Source of the DNA: an uncultured Bacteroidales bacterium
GTDB lineage: Bacteria; Bacteroidota; Bacteroidia; Bacteroidales; WCHB1-69
Length of the DNA: 14,117 bases
Assembly (NCBI GenBank): GCA_937892025.1
Contig: CALAVA010000202.1
Coordinates: forward strand, 1 to 14,117
Direction: 5' to 3'
Made by a program: the position numbers and the translations under genes. The notes beneath the pieces are model-generated. The model was not told the DNA's origin. It saw only the letters and a program-made list of their open reading frames with translations, and made no database searches. Shown here piece after piece: positions 6,537 through 13,822 of the stretch. Each line of letters starts with the position of its first letter. Position 1 is the first letter of the stretch.

Positions 6537-7715
6537 ATGAAAACAAAAATATTAATTACATCTATTGTTTTGTTGTGCCTATCATTTGTTGCACACGCCC
6601 AACTTTCTGAACATGCAAAAGTTGGGGTTTTGACTTGTGGAGCGGGTCAAGAATTTTATGAAGCCTTTGGACATTCAGCAATTCACATCGTTGATGATAG
6701 TTTATTGCTTGAAGATGGTTCTACACTTGATATTGTCTTTAATTATGGAACCTTCAATTTTGCTGTGGATAATTTTTATTTCAAATTTGCACGAGGAAAA
6801 TTACCATACGAATTGGGAGTAGAAAAATTTGAAAATTTTATCTGGAGTTATCAGCATGAACAACGCTCTATACATGAACAAATGATTGCGATGACCCAAG
6901 AACAAAAAAATAGGTTGTATCAATTGTTGGTTCAAAATTATTTGCCTGAAAATCGTTATTATGCCTATGATTTCTTTAGAGACAATTGTGCTACACGCAT
7001 ACGAGATATTGTACAAAAAGCCATAGGACAGCCTGTTTTTGAAACAAAAATGACAGAAAAACCTGCCACCTTTCGGAGTTTATATTATCTTTATACAGAT
7101 AGTTTGCTTTGGTGGAGATTGGGTATTGACATCGCTTTGGGAGATAGAACTGACAAGAAAATATCTACTTGGGAGTATATGTATTTGCCCAATGACCTTG
7201 AAAACCAAATTGACACCTTAGTCTATGCCGGAAAAAAAGGAGGATTGGTAACAGAAAAAAAACAACATTGTGTACAAACGCTCCCGCCACCAAACAAAGC
7301 ATGGATTACACCAAATCTATTGTTTTGGACAATATTTGTGCTTACTGTATTGCTGACTTTGATGGAATTAACAAAAGGTTTTTATGCAAAAATATTTGAT
7401 ATTGTGTTGTTTTTTATTTTGACTATCTTAGCCATATTGTTAATATTTTTGTGGTTTTTTTCTGACCATTATGCCACCAAGGACAATTTCAATCTCTTAT
7501 GGGCAAATCCATTAGCAATAGTGCTACTGACAAGGTTAAAAAAAACACCTATTTGGATTAGCGGTATGTATGCTTTATGTATTATAAGTGCTTTTGGCTG
7601 TTTTGGGCTTTTTCCTCAACAATTTAATATAGCTATTTTACCTATATTATTAATCATCTTGTTGCGATTGTTTGCTATCACCAACCAAAAACAACAATTT
7701 ATAAAATTAAAATAA
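6537..7715 (+). CDS. DUF4105 (Lnb N-terminal periplasmic domain) protein with multi-pass membrane C-terminus
   Basis: From the ATG at 6537 the 392-residue product begins with a signal peptide (MKTKILITSIVLLCLSFVAHA, cleavage before QLSEH), so the DUF4105 domain is expected in the periplasm. The domain occupies about residues 25-225. Its hallmark pieces are GQEFYEAFGHSAIHI with His46, NYGTFNF, FARGKLPYEL, PENRYYAYDFF and DNCATRIRD with Cys151. The conserved His and Cys resemble a thiol hydrolase pair, but no reaction is established for this protein. After a hydrophilic linker the C-terminal third (about 258-385) contains roughly five hydrophobic helices, so the protein is anchored in the inner membrane. 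The frame can be extended upstream to a TTG at 6444, but that would place the signal peptide internally and upstream of the promoter box. It is divergent from the abf operon with no evident functional link. Confidence 0.85.
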   Translation: MKTKILITSIVLLCLSFVAHAQLSEHAKVGVLTCGAGQEFYEAFGHSAIHIVDDSLLLEDGSTLDIVFNYGTFNFAVDNFYFKFARGKLPYELGVEKFENFIWSYQHEQRSIHEQMIAMTQEQKNRLYQLLVQNYLPENRYYAYDFFRDNCATRIRDIVQKAIGQPVFETKMTEKPATFRSLYYLYTDSLLWWRLGIDIALGDRTDKKISTWEYMYLPNDLENQIDTLVYAGKKGGLVTEKKQHCVQTLPPPNKAWITPNLLFWTIFVLTVLLTLMELTKGFYAKIFDIVLFFILTILAILLIFLWFFSDHYATKDNFNLLWANPLAIVLLTRLKKTPIWISGMYALCIISAFGCFGLFPQQFNIAILPILLIILLRLFAITNQKQQFIKLK

Positions 7716-7854
7716 ACGCATGGATGGTAAATTTTTGTTGAAAATCTATCGTTTAAATAGCCAATAAACAACTTCAATTTTAATAATATTTTTTACAAAA
7801 TTCATTATTTCTATACGAATTTTGTACTTTTGTAAAAAAATAAATCATATCATA
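7716..7854 (+). promoter_or_regulatory. Promoter region of the restriction enzyme gene with overlapping inverted repeats
   Basis: A -7 box TACTTTTG (7825-7832) lies 22 bp before the ATG at 7855. TACAAAATTC (7794-7803) and GAATTTTGTA (7817-7826) form a perfect 10-bp inverted repeat with a 13-bp spacer that reaches into the -7 box. A second pair, TTTTACAAAA (7791-7800) and TTTTGTAAAA (7828-7837), is also perfect over 10 bp and brackets the box. TTTTGTA is thus present twice directly (7820, 7828) and once inverted. The arrangement could bind a repressor. The rest of the gap shows no gene and no convincing terminator. Confidence 0.45.
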
Positions 7855-10638
7855 ATGACTGATTTGGAACAAAAGAAAGCAGCTAAAGAGTTTTCTATAA
7901 GATGGAAAGATAAAGGTTATGAGAAAGGTGAATCTCAAAAATATTGGATTGATTTACTTGAAAATGTATTAGGAGTAAGTAATGCAGCCTTCTTTATTCA
8001 TTTTGAAGATACTGTTCATATTGATAAAGCAACAGGTTTTATTGATGGATTTATTGATAAGACAAAAGTTTTAATTGAACAAAAATCAATTGATAAAGAT
8101 TTAAGAAAAGCAATAAAACAATCTGATGGTTCTTTATTAAATCCATTTCAACAAGCTAAAAGATATTCCGCAGAACTTGCATATGATAATAGACCAAGAT
8201 GGATAGTTACATGTAATTTTAAATCTTTTCTAGTATATGATATGAATAATCCAAATGGAGAACCAGAAGAAATATTATTAAAAGATTTAGGAAAAGAATA
8301 TTATCGTTTATCATTCTTAGTAGATACCAAAAATGAGCATCTAAAAAAAGAAGAAGAATTATCTTTTAAAGCTGGTGAATTAGTTGGAAAACTATATGAT
8401 GCCTTTTCAAAAGAATATCGAGATATTGAAAATGAACAATCACAAAAAGATTTAAATGAATTATGTGTAAGATTAGTATTTTGCTTGTACGCAGAAGATG
8501 CTGGATTATTTGGAAGAAAAAATGTATTTCATGATTATTTAGCGAAATATAATGACTTAACTTTAATGAGAGAAAATTTAATTAAGTTATTTAGAATATT
8601 AGATACACCACTTGATAAGCGTGATCCTTATTTAGAAGATGATTTAAATCAATTTCCATATGTTAATGGTGGCTTATTTTCAAATGAAAATATCGAAATA
8701 CCTAAATTTACTGAAGAAATAAAAAATACATTGCTTGCTAAAGCATCAGATGAATTTGACTGGTCAGAAATATCACCAACTATATTTGGCGCAGTATTTG
8801 AATCAACATTAAATCCAGATACTAGAAGAAGTGGCGGAATGCATTATACTTCAATTGAAAATATACATAAAGTAATTGATCCATTATTTTTAAATGAATT
8901 AAGAGATAAATTAAATGAAGCAGAAAGTTATAAAAATGAGAAAACAAGAAATGAAAAATTAACTGAATTTCAAAATTATATTTCATCACTTACTTTCTTA
9001 GATCCAGCCTGTGGTTCAGGTAATTTCTTAACTGAAACTTATTTATCACTTAGAAGATTAGAAAATGAAGCATTAGAAGTAATGAGTCATGGTATGATGA
9101 TGTTAGATATGTCTGGAATTATTAAAGTATCTATTCAACAATTTTATGGTATAGAAATAAACGATTTTGCAGTTAAAGTTGCTAAAACAGCTTTATGGAT
9201 AGCAGAAGCACAAATGTGGAATGAAACTAAAAAAATTATTTCTACAATGTCTAATATTGGTGATTTTTTACCACTTGAAACATACGAAAACATAGTGGAA
9301 GCTAATGCTTTAAGAATTGATTGGAATGATGTTGTTCCTAATACAAAGTGTAATTATATAATGGGTAATCCACCTTTTGTAGGTAGTTCAATTAAATCAA
9401 AAGAAATTGAGCAAAGAGAGGATAAAAAATTAGTTTTTGGTGAAGAAAAATCTGGGAAATTAGATTATGTAGCATGTTGGTATAAAAAAGCAAATGACTA
9501 TATAAATAATACAAATATAAATGTAGCATTTGTTTCTACTAATTCAATTACCCAAGGGGAGCAAGTTAAACCATTATGGGAAAGTATTCTTAATGGTACA
9601 TTTATTAATTTTGCATATAGAACATTTATATGGGATAGTGAAGCTAGTCTAAAGGCTCATGTTCATTGTGTTATTATAGGATTCAGTAAAAATGAAAAGC
9701 TAGAAAAGATTTTGTACGATAATGGAATAGCAAAAAAAGTTGATAATATTAATGGATACTTAATTGGATATAAAAACTTTTATATTGAATCTAGGACAAA
9801 AAATCCAGACAATTTACCTAAGTTGACTCAAGGAAATAAACCATGGGATGGAGGAGGATTAATTTTAACTTTAGAAGAGAAAGACCAACTCGAAAAAAAA
9901 TATCCAACTCTCAAGAAATATATTAAACAATATATAGGTGCAAAAGAATTTATAAATAAAATTGAGAGATACTGTTTATGGTTTGTTAATGCAAATCCAT
10001 CTGATTATAGAAATATTCAAGAAATTAAGCATCGTTTGGAAATAGTAGCAAAAACGAGGATTGAATCTCCTACAAAAGCTGTAAAAGAACAAGCTAAAAT
10101 TCCAATGTTATTTTCTCAAATAAGACAACCAAATAAAAATTATATTCTAATTCCAGAAACATCAAGTTCATCAAGAAAATATATACCTATGGGATTTATG
10201 TGCAAAGACGTAATAGCAAGTAATTCCGTTATGACAGCAGAAACTAACGACATATATTTGTTTGGTATTCTTGAATCAAATGTTCATATGGCATGGGTAA
10301 AGACACTTTGCGGTAGACTTAAAAGTGACTTTAGATATTCTCCAACTTTATATAATAGTTTTCCATGGCCTAATCCAACAAAAGAACAAAAAGAGAAAAT
10401 TGAAAAAACTGCTCGAATGATATTGGCTGCAAGGGAAAAATATCCTAATAGTTCATTGGCTGATTTATATGATGAATTAACAATGCCTGTTGAACTACGA
10501 AAAGCACATCAACAGAATGACATTGCTGTTATGGAAGCATATGGATTTGATTGGAAACATATGACTGAATCAGATTGTGTTGCAAAATTAATGCAAATGT
10601 ATCAGGAATTGATAAATCTTTCTACAAAAAAAGCGTAA
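7855..10638 (+). CDS. Single-chain type IIL (MmeI-like) restriction endonuclease-DNA methyltransferase
   Basis: Predicted 927-residue bifunctional enzyme that methylates adenine in an asymmetric site and cuts a fixed distance away when the site is unmodified. Layout: N-terminal PD-(D/E)xK-type nuclease with Asp64 and Glu75-Gln-Lys77 (GFIDGFIDKTKVLIEQKS); a helical linker; a SAM-dependent amino-methyltransferase core with motif I FLDPACGSGNF at 381-391, the acidic-loop segment GIEINDFAVKVAKTALW, and catalytic NPPF at 505-508; then a target-recognition region and the C-terminal SPTLYNSFPWP at 829-839 typical of this family. MmeI is about 919 residues, so this is full length and all key motifs are intact. 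The ATG at 7855 is preferred over an in-frame TTG at 7822, which lies upstream of the -7 box. Base and codon use is more AT-rich than in the flanking genes (Arg almost always AGA), suggesting acquisition. No separate methylase or specificity gene accompanies it. The recognition sequence cannot be read from the protein here. Confidence 0.9.
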   Translation: MTDLEQKKAAKEFSIRWKDKGYEKGESQKYWIDLLENVLGVSNAAFFIHFEDTVHIDKATGFIDGFIDKTKVLIEQKSIDKDLRKAIKQSDGSLLNPFQQAKRYSAELAYDNRPRWIVTCNFKSFLVYDMNNPNGEPEEILLKDLGKEYYRLSFLVDTKNEHLKKEEELSFKAGELVGKLYDAFSKEYRDIENEQSQKDLNELCVRLVFCLYAEDAGLFGRKNVFHDYLAKYNDLTLMRENLIKLFRILDTPLDKRDPYLEDDLNQFPYVNGGLFSNENIEIPKFTEEIKNTLLAKASDEFDWSEISPTIFGAVFESTLNPDTRRSGGMHYTSIENIHKVIDPLFLNELRDKLNEAESYKNEKTRNEKLTEFQNYISSLTFLDPACGSGNFLTETYLSLRRLENEALEVMSHGMMMLDMSGIIKVSIQQFYGIEINDFAVKVAKTALWIAEAQMWNETKKIISTMSNIGDFLPLETYENIVEANALRIDWNDVVPNTKCNYIMGNPPFVGSSIKSKEIEQREDKKLVFGEEKSGKLDYVACWYKKANDYINNTNINVAFVSTNSITQGEQVKPLWESILNGTFINFAYRTFIWDSEASLKAHVHCVIIGFSKNEKLEKILYDNGIAKKVDNINGYLIGYKNFYIESRTKNPDNLPKLTQGNKPWDGGGLILTLEEKDQLEKKYPTLKKYIKQYIGAKEFINKIERYCLWFVNANPSDYRNIQEIKHRLEIVAKTRIESPTKAVKEQAKIPMLFSQIRQPNKNYILIPETSSSSRKYIPMGFMCKDVIASNSVMTAETNDIYLFGILESNVHMAWVKTLCGRLKSDFRYSPTLYNSFPWPNPTKEQKEKIEKTARMILAAREKYPNSSLADLYDELTMPVELRKAHQQNDIAVMEAYGFDWKHMTESDCVAKLMQMYQELINLSTKKA

Positions 10639-10659
10639 TCATTTAATCTAACAAAAGAG

Positions 10660-11451
10660 ATGGAAACAACTATTCATAAAATCGGCAGGTATATTTTTTC
10701 AGCCGAAGCCGTTCATTGTGATATAAACCAAAATTTATTTTTAAGCACCCTCTGTCATGACCTACTTCGTGCAGCAGATATGCATTCCACCGAACGGCAA
10801 TTTGGTATGAACTATCTAAAAAGCATCAACAAAACGTGGGTTTTGTCCCGCTTGGTCTTAGAAATATTTCACTTACCTCAAGCCTATGATGAATTTTGTA
10901 TAGAGACATGGGTAGAAAGCGTAATGCACCATTTTACGGCACGCAATTTTGCCATTGTCAATCATCATGGTCAGGCATTAGGCTATTGTCGTTCAATATG
11001 GTCAATGATAGACACCATTTCACGGCACCCCACCGATATGCTTCTTGTCCGCGATGGCAGTATTAGCAATTATATAGAAAATTCAAAAGCGTGTCCTATT
11101 GCAGGCTATTCCAATTGGAAAACCAATCCCAATAGTAAATGTGTCCAACAATTTACTATACGCTATAGCGATTGCGACAGCAATGGACATTTTAACAGCA
11201 TTAAATATATTGACCATGTGTTAGATATTTGGGATATGGATTTTCACAAAAACTACTCTATTTGTAGATTAGAAATTGCGTATCAAACAGAATGTCATTT
11301 TGGGGACAACTTATTGGTATATTGTGAAGAAATTCAAAAAGAAGAACAAGGGCAAAAAGAGTTTAGAATACACCTAAACAAACTTAACCCTACAAGCCAC
11401 ACCGAGACTGAAGTTTCCAAGCTAAAAGTCCTTTTTGTCAAACAAGAATAA
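10660..11451 (+). CDS. Acyl-ACP thioesterase (double hotdog fold)
   Basis: Predicted cytosolic enzyme that hydrolyses acyl-acyl carrier protein to release free fatty acid at the end of fatty acid synthesis. The 263 residues form two hotdog domains. The first contains the long central-helix region and the TWVESVMHHFTARNFAI strands; the second begins near residue 160 with IRYSDCDSNGHFNSIKYIDH. The Asp173, Asn175, His177 and Asn179 of DxNxHxN are the expected catalytic residues of FatA-like thioesterases. The length agrees with bacterial members, which are common in Bacteroidota. The gene starts 21 bp after the restriction gene, with no terminator or clear promoter between, so it may be read through from upstream or start inside that gene. 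Base composition returns to that of the host background here. Confidence 0.85.
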   Translation: METTIHKIGRYIFSAEAVHCDINQNLFLSTLCHDLLRAADMHSTERQFGMNYLKSINKTWVLSRLVLEIFHLPQAYDEFCIETWVESVMHHFTARNFAIVNHHGQALGYCRSIWSMIDTISRHPTDMLLVRDGSISNYIENSKACPIAGYSNWKTNPNSKCVQQFTIRYSDCDSNGHFNSIKYIDHVLDIWDMDFHKNYSICRLEIAYQTECHFGDNLLVYCEEIQKEEQGQKEFRIHLNKLNPTSHTETEVSKLKVLFVKQE

Positions 11452-11477
11452 TGAGGTTTTAGTTTATAAATTTTAGT

Positions 11478-11485
11478 TATCTTTG
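11478..11485 (+). promoter_or_regulatory. Predicted -7 box directly before tilS, possibly leaderless
   Basis: TATCTTTG fits TAnnTTTG and ends only 4 bp before the tilS ATG at 11490. With the usual distance to the start point, transcription would begin at or next to the A of the ATG. A TTTTAG around 11456-11461 is a possible weak -33 element. Confidence 0.45.
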
Positions 11486-11489
11486 CATT

Positions 11490-12824
11490 ATGTTAAATCG
11501 ATTTCTCACTTTTATAGGCAATCAACACTTGCTATGCCCTTCTGACCGCGTTTTACTAACTGTTAGTGGTGGCGTAGATTCTATGGTTATGCTCAATTTG
11601 TTTATGCAAACCGATTTTCAGTTTGCGATTGCCCATTGCAATTTTCAATTACGTGGGCAAGATTCTATAGATGATGAACAATTTGTACAAAATTTTGCTC
11701 AACAACATCATATTGAATTGTTTACACAAACTTTTGATACCAAAAAATATGCCCAACAACAAGGCATTTCTATAGAAATGGCAGCACGTGATTTGAGATA
11801 CAATTGGTTTGAGTACTTACTCAAAACACATCATTATACGCTCATAGCGACTGCTCATCATCAGAATGATGTTTTGGAAACATTTTTTCTCAATATGATG
11901 CGAACAACAGGTTTGTCTGGGCTACGCGGCATAAAAGCCAAACAAGGCCATATTATTCGCCCTATGCTCTTTTGCGACAAAAATGAAATTATCCAATATG
12001 CTCTACAAAATCACATCAAATATCACGAAGACAAAACCAATCTTGACGATAGTATTCTCCGTAATTATATTCGCTTGCATATTATTCCTGCCTTTGAACA
12101 ATTGAACAAAAATGTCAAAGCACAAATGCTCAATACCATTCACATTTTGGAACAACAAGAAAACATATATAAATCTCACATACAAGATATTAGCAACCAA
12201 TTACTCATTCATGAAAAAGACTACAAGGCTATTAACATAGACAAGATAGCACCATTGCATTTTGCTACAACCTATCTCTATGAAATATTATGCGAATATG
12301 GTGCAAATTATACGCAAGTTCAACAAATAATGCAACATTTGCATAGTACCGAAGAAAAACATTTTGATACACAAGATTTCAAAATCATTAAAACAAGAAA
12401 CCAAATTAGAATTTATCCACATCAACAGCCGAACAAGGTTACAAAAAAAATAGAACAATTAGCAAAGACACCACTAAGAATTGACAATCTATATTTTGAA
12501 GAATTTTCTGCAAACGAATGTCAAGAAGACATATTTTCTAACACGAACAAATCTGTGATTTATTGTGATATAGACAAATTGGAATTTCCGTTATATATAC
12601 GCACATGGCAGCATGGTGACTATTTTTATCCCCTAAACGGAATTGGGAAAAAGAAACTCAGTGATTTTTTTACAGACAACAAATTATCTTCTGTGGAAAA
12701 GACATCGGTGCAATTGCTTTGCAATGCAAAAAACGACATTGTATGGATAATAGGCATGAAAAGCGACAATCGTTTTAAAGTTGGCAAACAGACCAACAAA
12801 ATACTCAAAATAAAACTATTGTAA
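11490..12824 (+). CDS. tilS: tRNA(Ile)-lysidine synthase
   Basis: ATP-dependent cytosolic enzyme that converts C34 of the CAU-anticodon tRNA-Ile to lysidine, so that it reads AUA; it is essential in most bacteria. The N-terminal PP-loop SGGVDS is at residues 26-31, followed by AHCNFQLRGQDSIDDEQF, IEMAARDLRYNWFE and ATAHHQNDVLETFFLNMMR, all standard for TilS N-type ATP pyrophosphatase domains. The C-terminal lysidine-synthase domain is present, with GDYFYP at 376-381 and GKKKLSDFF at 386-394. The 444-residue length is normal for the long bacterial form. The start gives the usual distance of about 25 residues to the PP-loop. The last 9 bp overlap the convergent rseC-like gene. Neighbouring genes have no evident link to tRNA modification. 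Confidence 0.95.
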   Translation: MLNRFLTFIGNQHLLCPSDRVLLTVSGGVDSMVMLNLFMQTDFQFAIAHCNFQLRGQDSIDDEQFVQNFAQQHHIELFTQTFDTKKYAQQQGISIEMAARDLRYNWFEYLLKTHHYTLIATAHHQNDVLETFFLNMMRTTGLSGLRGIKAKQGHIIRPMLFCDKNEIIQYALQNHIKYHEDKTNLDDSILRNYIRLHIIPAFEQLNKNVKAQMLNTIHILEQQENIYKSHIQDISNQLLIHEKDYKAINIDKIAPLHFATTYLYEILCEYGANYTQVQQIMQHLHSTEEKHFDTQDFKIIKTRNQIRIYPHQQPNKVTKKIEQLAKTPLRIDNLYFEEFSANECQEDIFSNTNKSVIYCDIDKLEFPLYIRTWQHGDYFYPLNGIGKKKLSDFFTDNKLSSVEKTSVQLLCNAKNDIVWIIGMKSDNRFKVGKQTNKILKIKLL

Positions 12825-13235
12825 CTTATCTATTGTAAAGGTAAATTTCTGATTGAGCCTATGTTTTTGTGTCCCCAACAAGACATAATAAACAACGATA
12901 ACACCTAAAGTAATAAGAATCTGCCACAATTCTGATTTTATCCAAATTTGCAAGAGAAAACACACCACCAACAACAAAATCAAAGGTATAATGTAGGCTA
13001 ATACAACTGCTTTTAATCCACTATTGACAGAAATGCCAATGGTAACCATTTCTCCGACATAAAAATTTTGAGCGTTTTTTGTTTCAATATGATAAACCAC
13101 ATTTTTATTATCCAAAGACGAGCAGGCTCCCCTATTATAACAAGTAGCACAAGCACTTCCCTTTTCTAATAAGACATCCACCGCATCACTTGCCACAGCG
13201 GTTACCTTGGCTTGATGATAAACAATATCTGACAT
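12816..13235 (-). CDS. RseC/MucC-family membrane protein (SoxR-reducing system type)
   Basis: Predicted inner-membrane protein of 139 residues. The N-terminal soluble part carries three cysteines in the pattern C29-x2-C32-x5-C38 (ACATCYNRGACSS), the hallmark of the RseC/MucC family. Two hydrophobic helices follow at about 74-98 and 103-121, with a short charged tail. RseC is associated with sigma-E regulation and SoxR reduction in proteobacteria; in Bacteroidota the homologue commonly accompanies the Rnf ion-translocating complex, but no rnf genes are in the window. The start is 5 bp after the stop of the thioredoxin gene, so the two are probably cotranscribed and may share a redox role at the membrane (inference). 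It ends with TAG inside the tilS end. Confidence 0.8.
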   Translation of the reverse strand: MSDIVYHQAKVTAVASDAVDVLLEKGSACATCYNRGACSSLDNKNVVYHIETKNAQNFYVGEMVTIGISVNSGLKAVVLAYIIPLILLLVVCFLLQIWIKSELWQILITLGVIVVYYVLLGTQKHRLNQKFTFTIDKLQ

Positions 13236-13240
13236 ATAAT

Positions 13241-13729
13241 TTATTTAACCAAAAGATTATCTAATTTTTGCCTTAATTGGTTTTCAGTTTCTTGTCCCAA
13301 AAAACCTAACATTTGCTCATTCTGACCTTTTTTAAACAACAACAATGTTGGCATACCTTCAATACCAAGTGTCAAAGAGAGATTAGGTAAGACATCTACA
13401 TCTATACGATAAAAAACAATTTTACCCATATATTCCTGAGCCAATTTTTCATATATGGGTGCTAACTGCTTGCATGGAGCACACCATGTGGCATAAAAAT
13501 CTATAATACAAGGCTTATCTTGTTGATATTTTATAGAATCCCAATGTTCAGGCATAGCAACTGTTGTTCTAAAATCTTCTTCTGTTTTAATTTCCACAAT
13601 ACCATACTCATCTTTTACAACTTGTACACCTTGTTGCTGTTCTGAAGTTTTATTTTCTTGTGATTGGTGTCCGCATGAAAAACAAGAAAAAGCCAACACT
13701 GCAACCCAAACAATCATTTTCTCTGTCAT
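13241..13729 (-). CDS. Exported thioredoxin-fold protein, probable lipoprotein
   Basis: Predicted envelope thiol-disulfide oxidoreductase or reductase of 162 residues. The active site is WCAPC (Trp82, Cys83, Cys86) preceded by DFYAT, and the conserved cis-proline is Pro127 in GMPTLLLF; the rest follows a classical thioredoxin. The N-terminus (MTEKMIVWVAVLAFSCFSCG) is a short hydrophobic segment ending in cysteines at 16 and 19, followed by a polar Gln/Glu-rich linker, which suggests a lipoprotein facing the periplasm, although the lipobox is not canonical. The ATG at 13729 is chosen because the -7 box at 13758-13751 would exclude the upstream in-frame ATGs at 13810 and 13774 from the transcript; Met5 (13717) is another possible start. 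First gene of a two-gene unit with the rseC-like gene. Confidence 0.88.
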   Translation of the reverse strand: MTEKMIVWVAVLAFSCFSCGHQSQENKTSEQQQGVQVVKDEYGIVEIKTEEDFRTTVAMPEHWDSIKYQQDKPCIIDFYATWCAPCKQLAPIYEKLAQEYMGKIVFYRIDVDVLPNLSLTLGIEGMPTLLLFKKGQNEQMLGFLGQETENQLRQKLDNLLVK

Positions 13730-13750
13730 CTCTATGTTATATGTGATGTG

Positions 13751-13758
13751 CAAAAGTA
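13751..13758 (-). promoter_or_regulatory. Predicted -7 box of the thioredoxin-rseC unit
   Basis: TACTTTTG on the minus strand matches TAnnTTTG and would start transcription near 13745, about 16 nt before the ATG at 13729. It sets the preferred start of the thioredoxin. The -33 region lies in T-runs shared with the divergent promoter. Confidence 0.5.
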
Positions 13759-13791
13759 CATTTTTTTTAGACATATTTGAAAAAAAAATGA

Positions 13792-13799
13792 TACTTTTG
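13792..13799 (+). promoter_or_regulatory. Predicted -7 box of the gene at 13823
   Basis: TACTTTTG matches TAnnTTTG and lies 23 bp before the ATG at 13823. It is back to back with the identical box for the divergent thioredoxin, 33 bp apart, so the upstream elements must overlap. A three-codon open frame, ATG AAA AAC TGA (13809-13820), lies in the short leader. Confidence 0.5.
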
Positions 13800-13822
13800 G
13801 AACTCACCATGAAAAACTGAAG

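Noticed and set aside
7716..7760. Possible terminator after the DUF4105 gene
   Set aside because: The only hairpin (AAATTTT with AAAATCT) is short, imperfect and lacks GC pairs.
7822..7854. TTG start for the restriction enzyme
   Set aside because: The TTG lies upstream of, and the extension runs through, the -7 box; the added residues are not family-like, while the ATG at 7855 gives the usual N-terminus.
13730..13810. Longer thioredoxin starting at the ATG at 13810
   Set aside because: The extension spans the predicted promoter and would bury the signal peptide; the ATG at 13729 puts the hydrophobic segment at the N-terminus.
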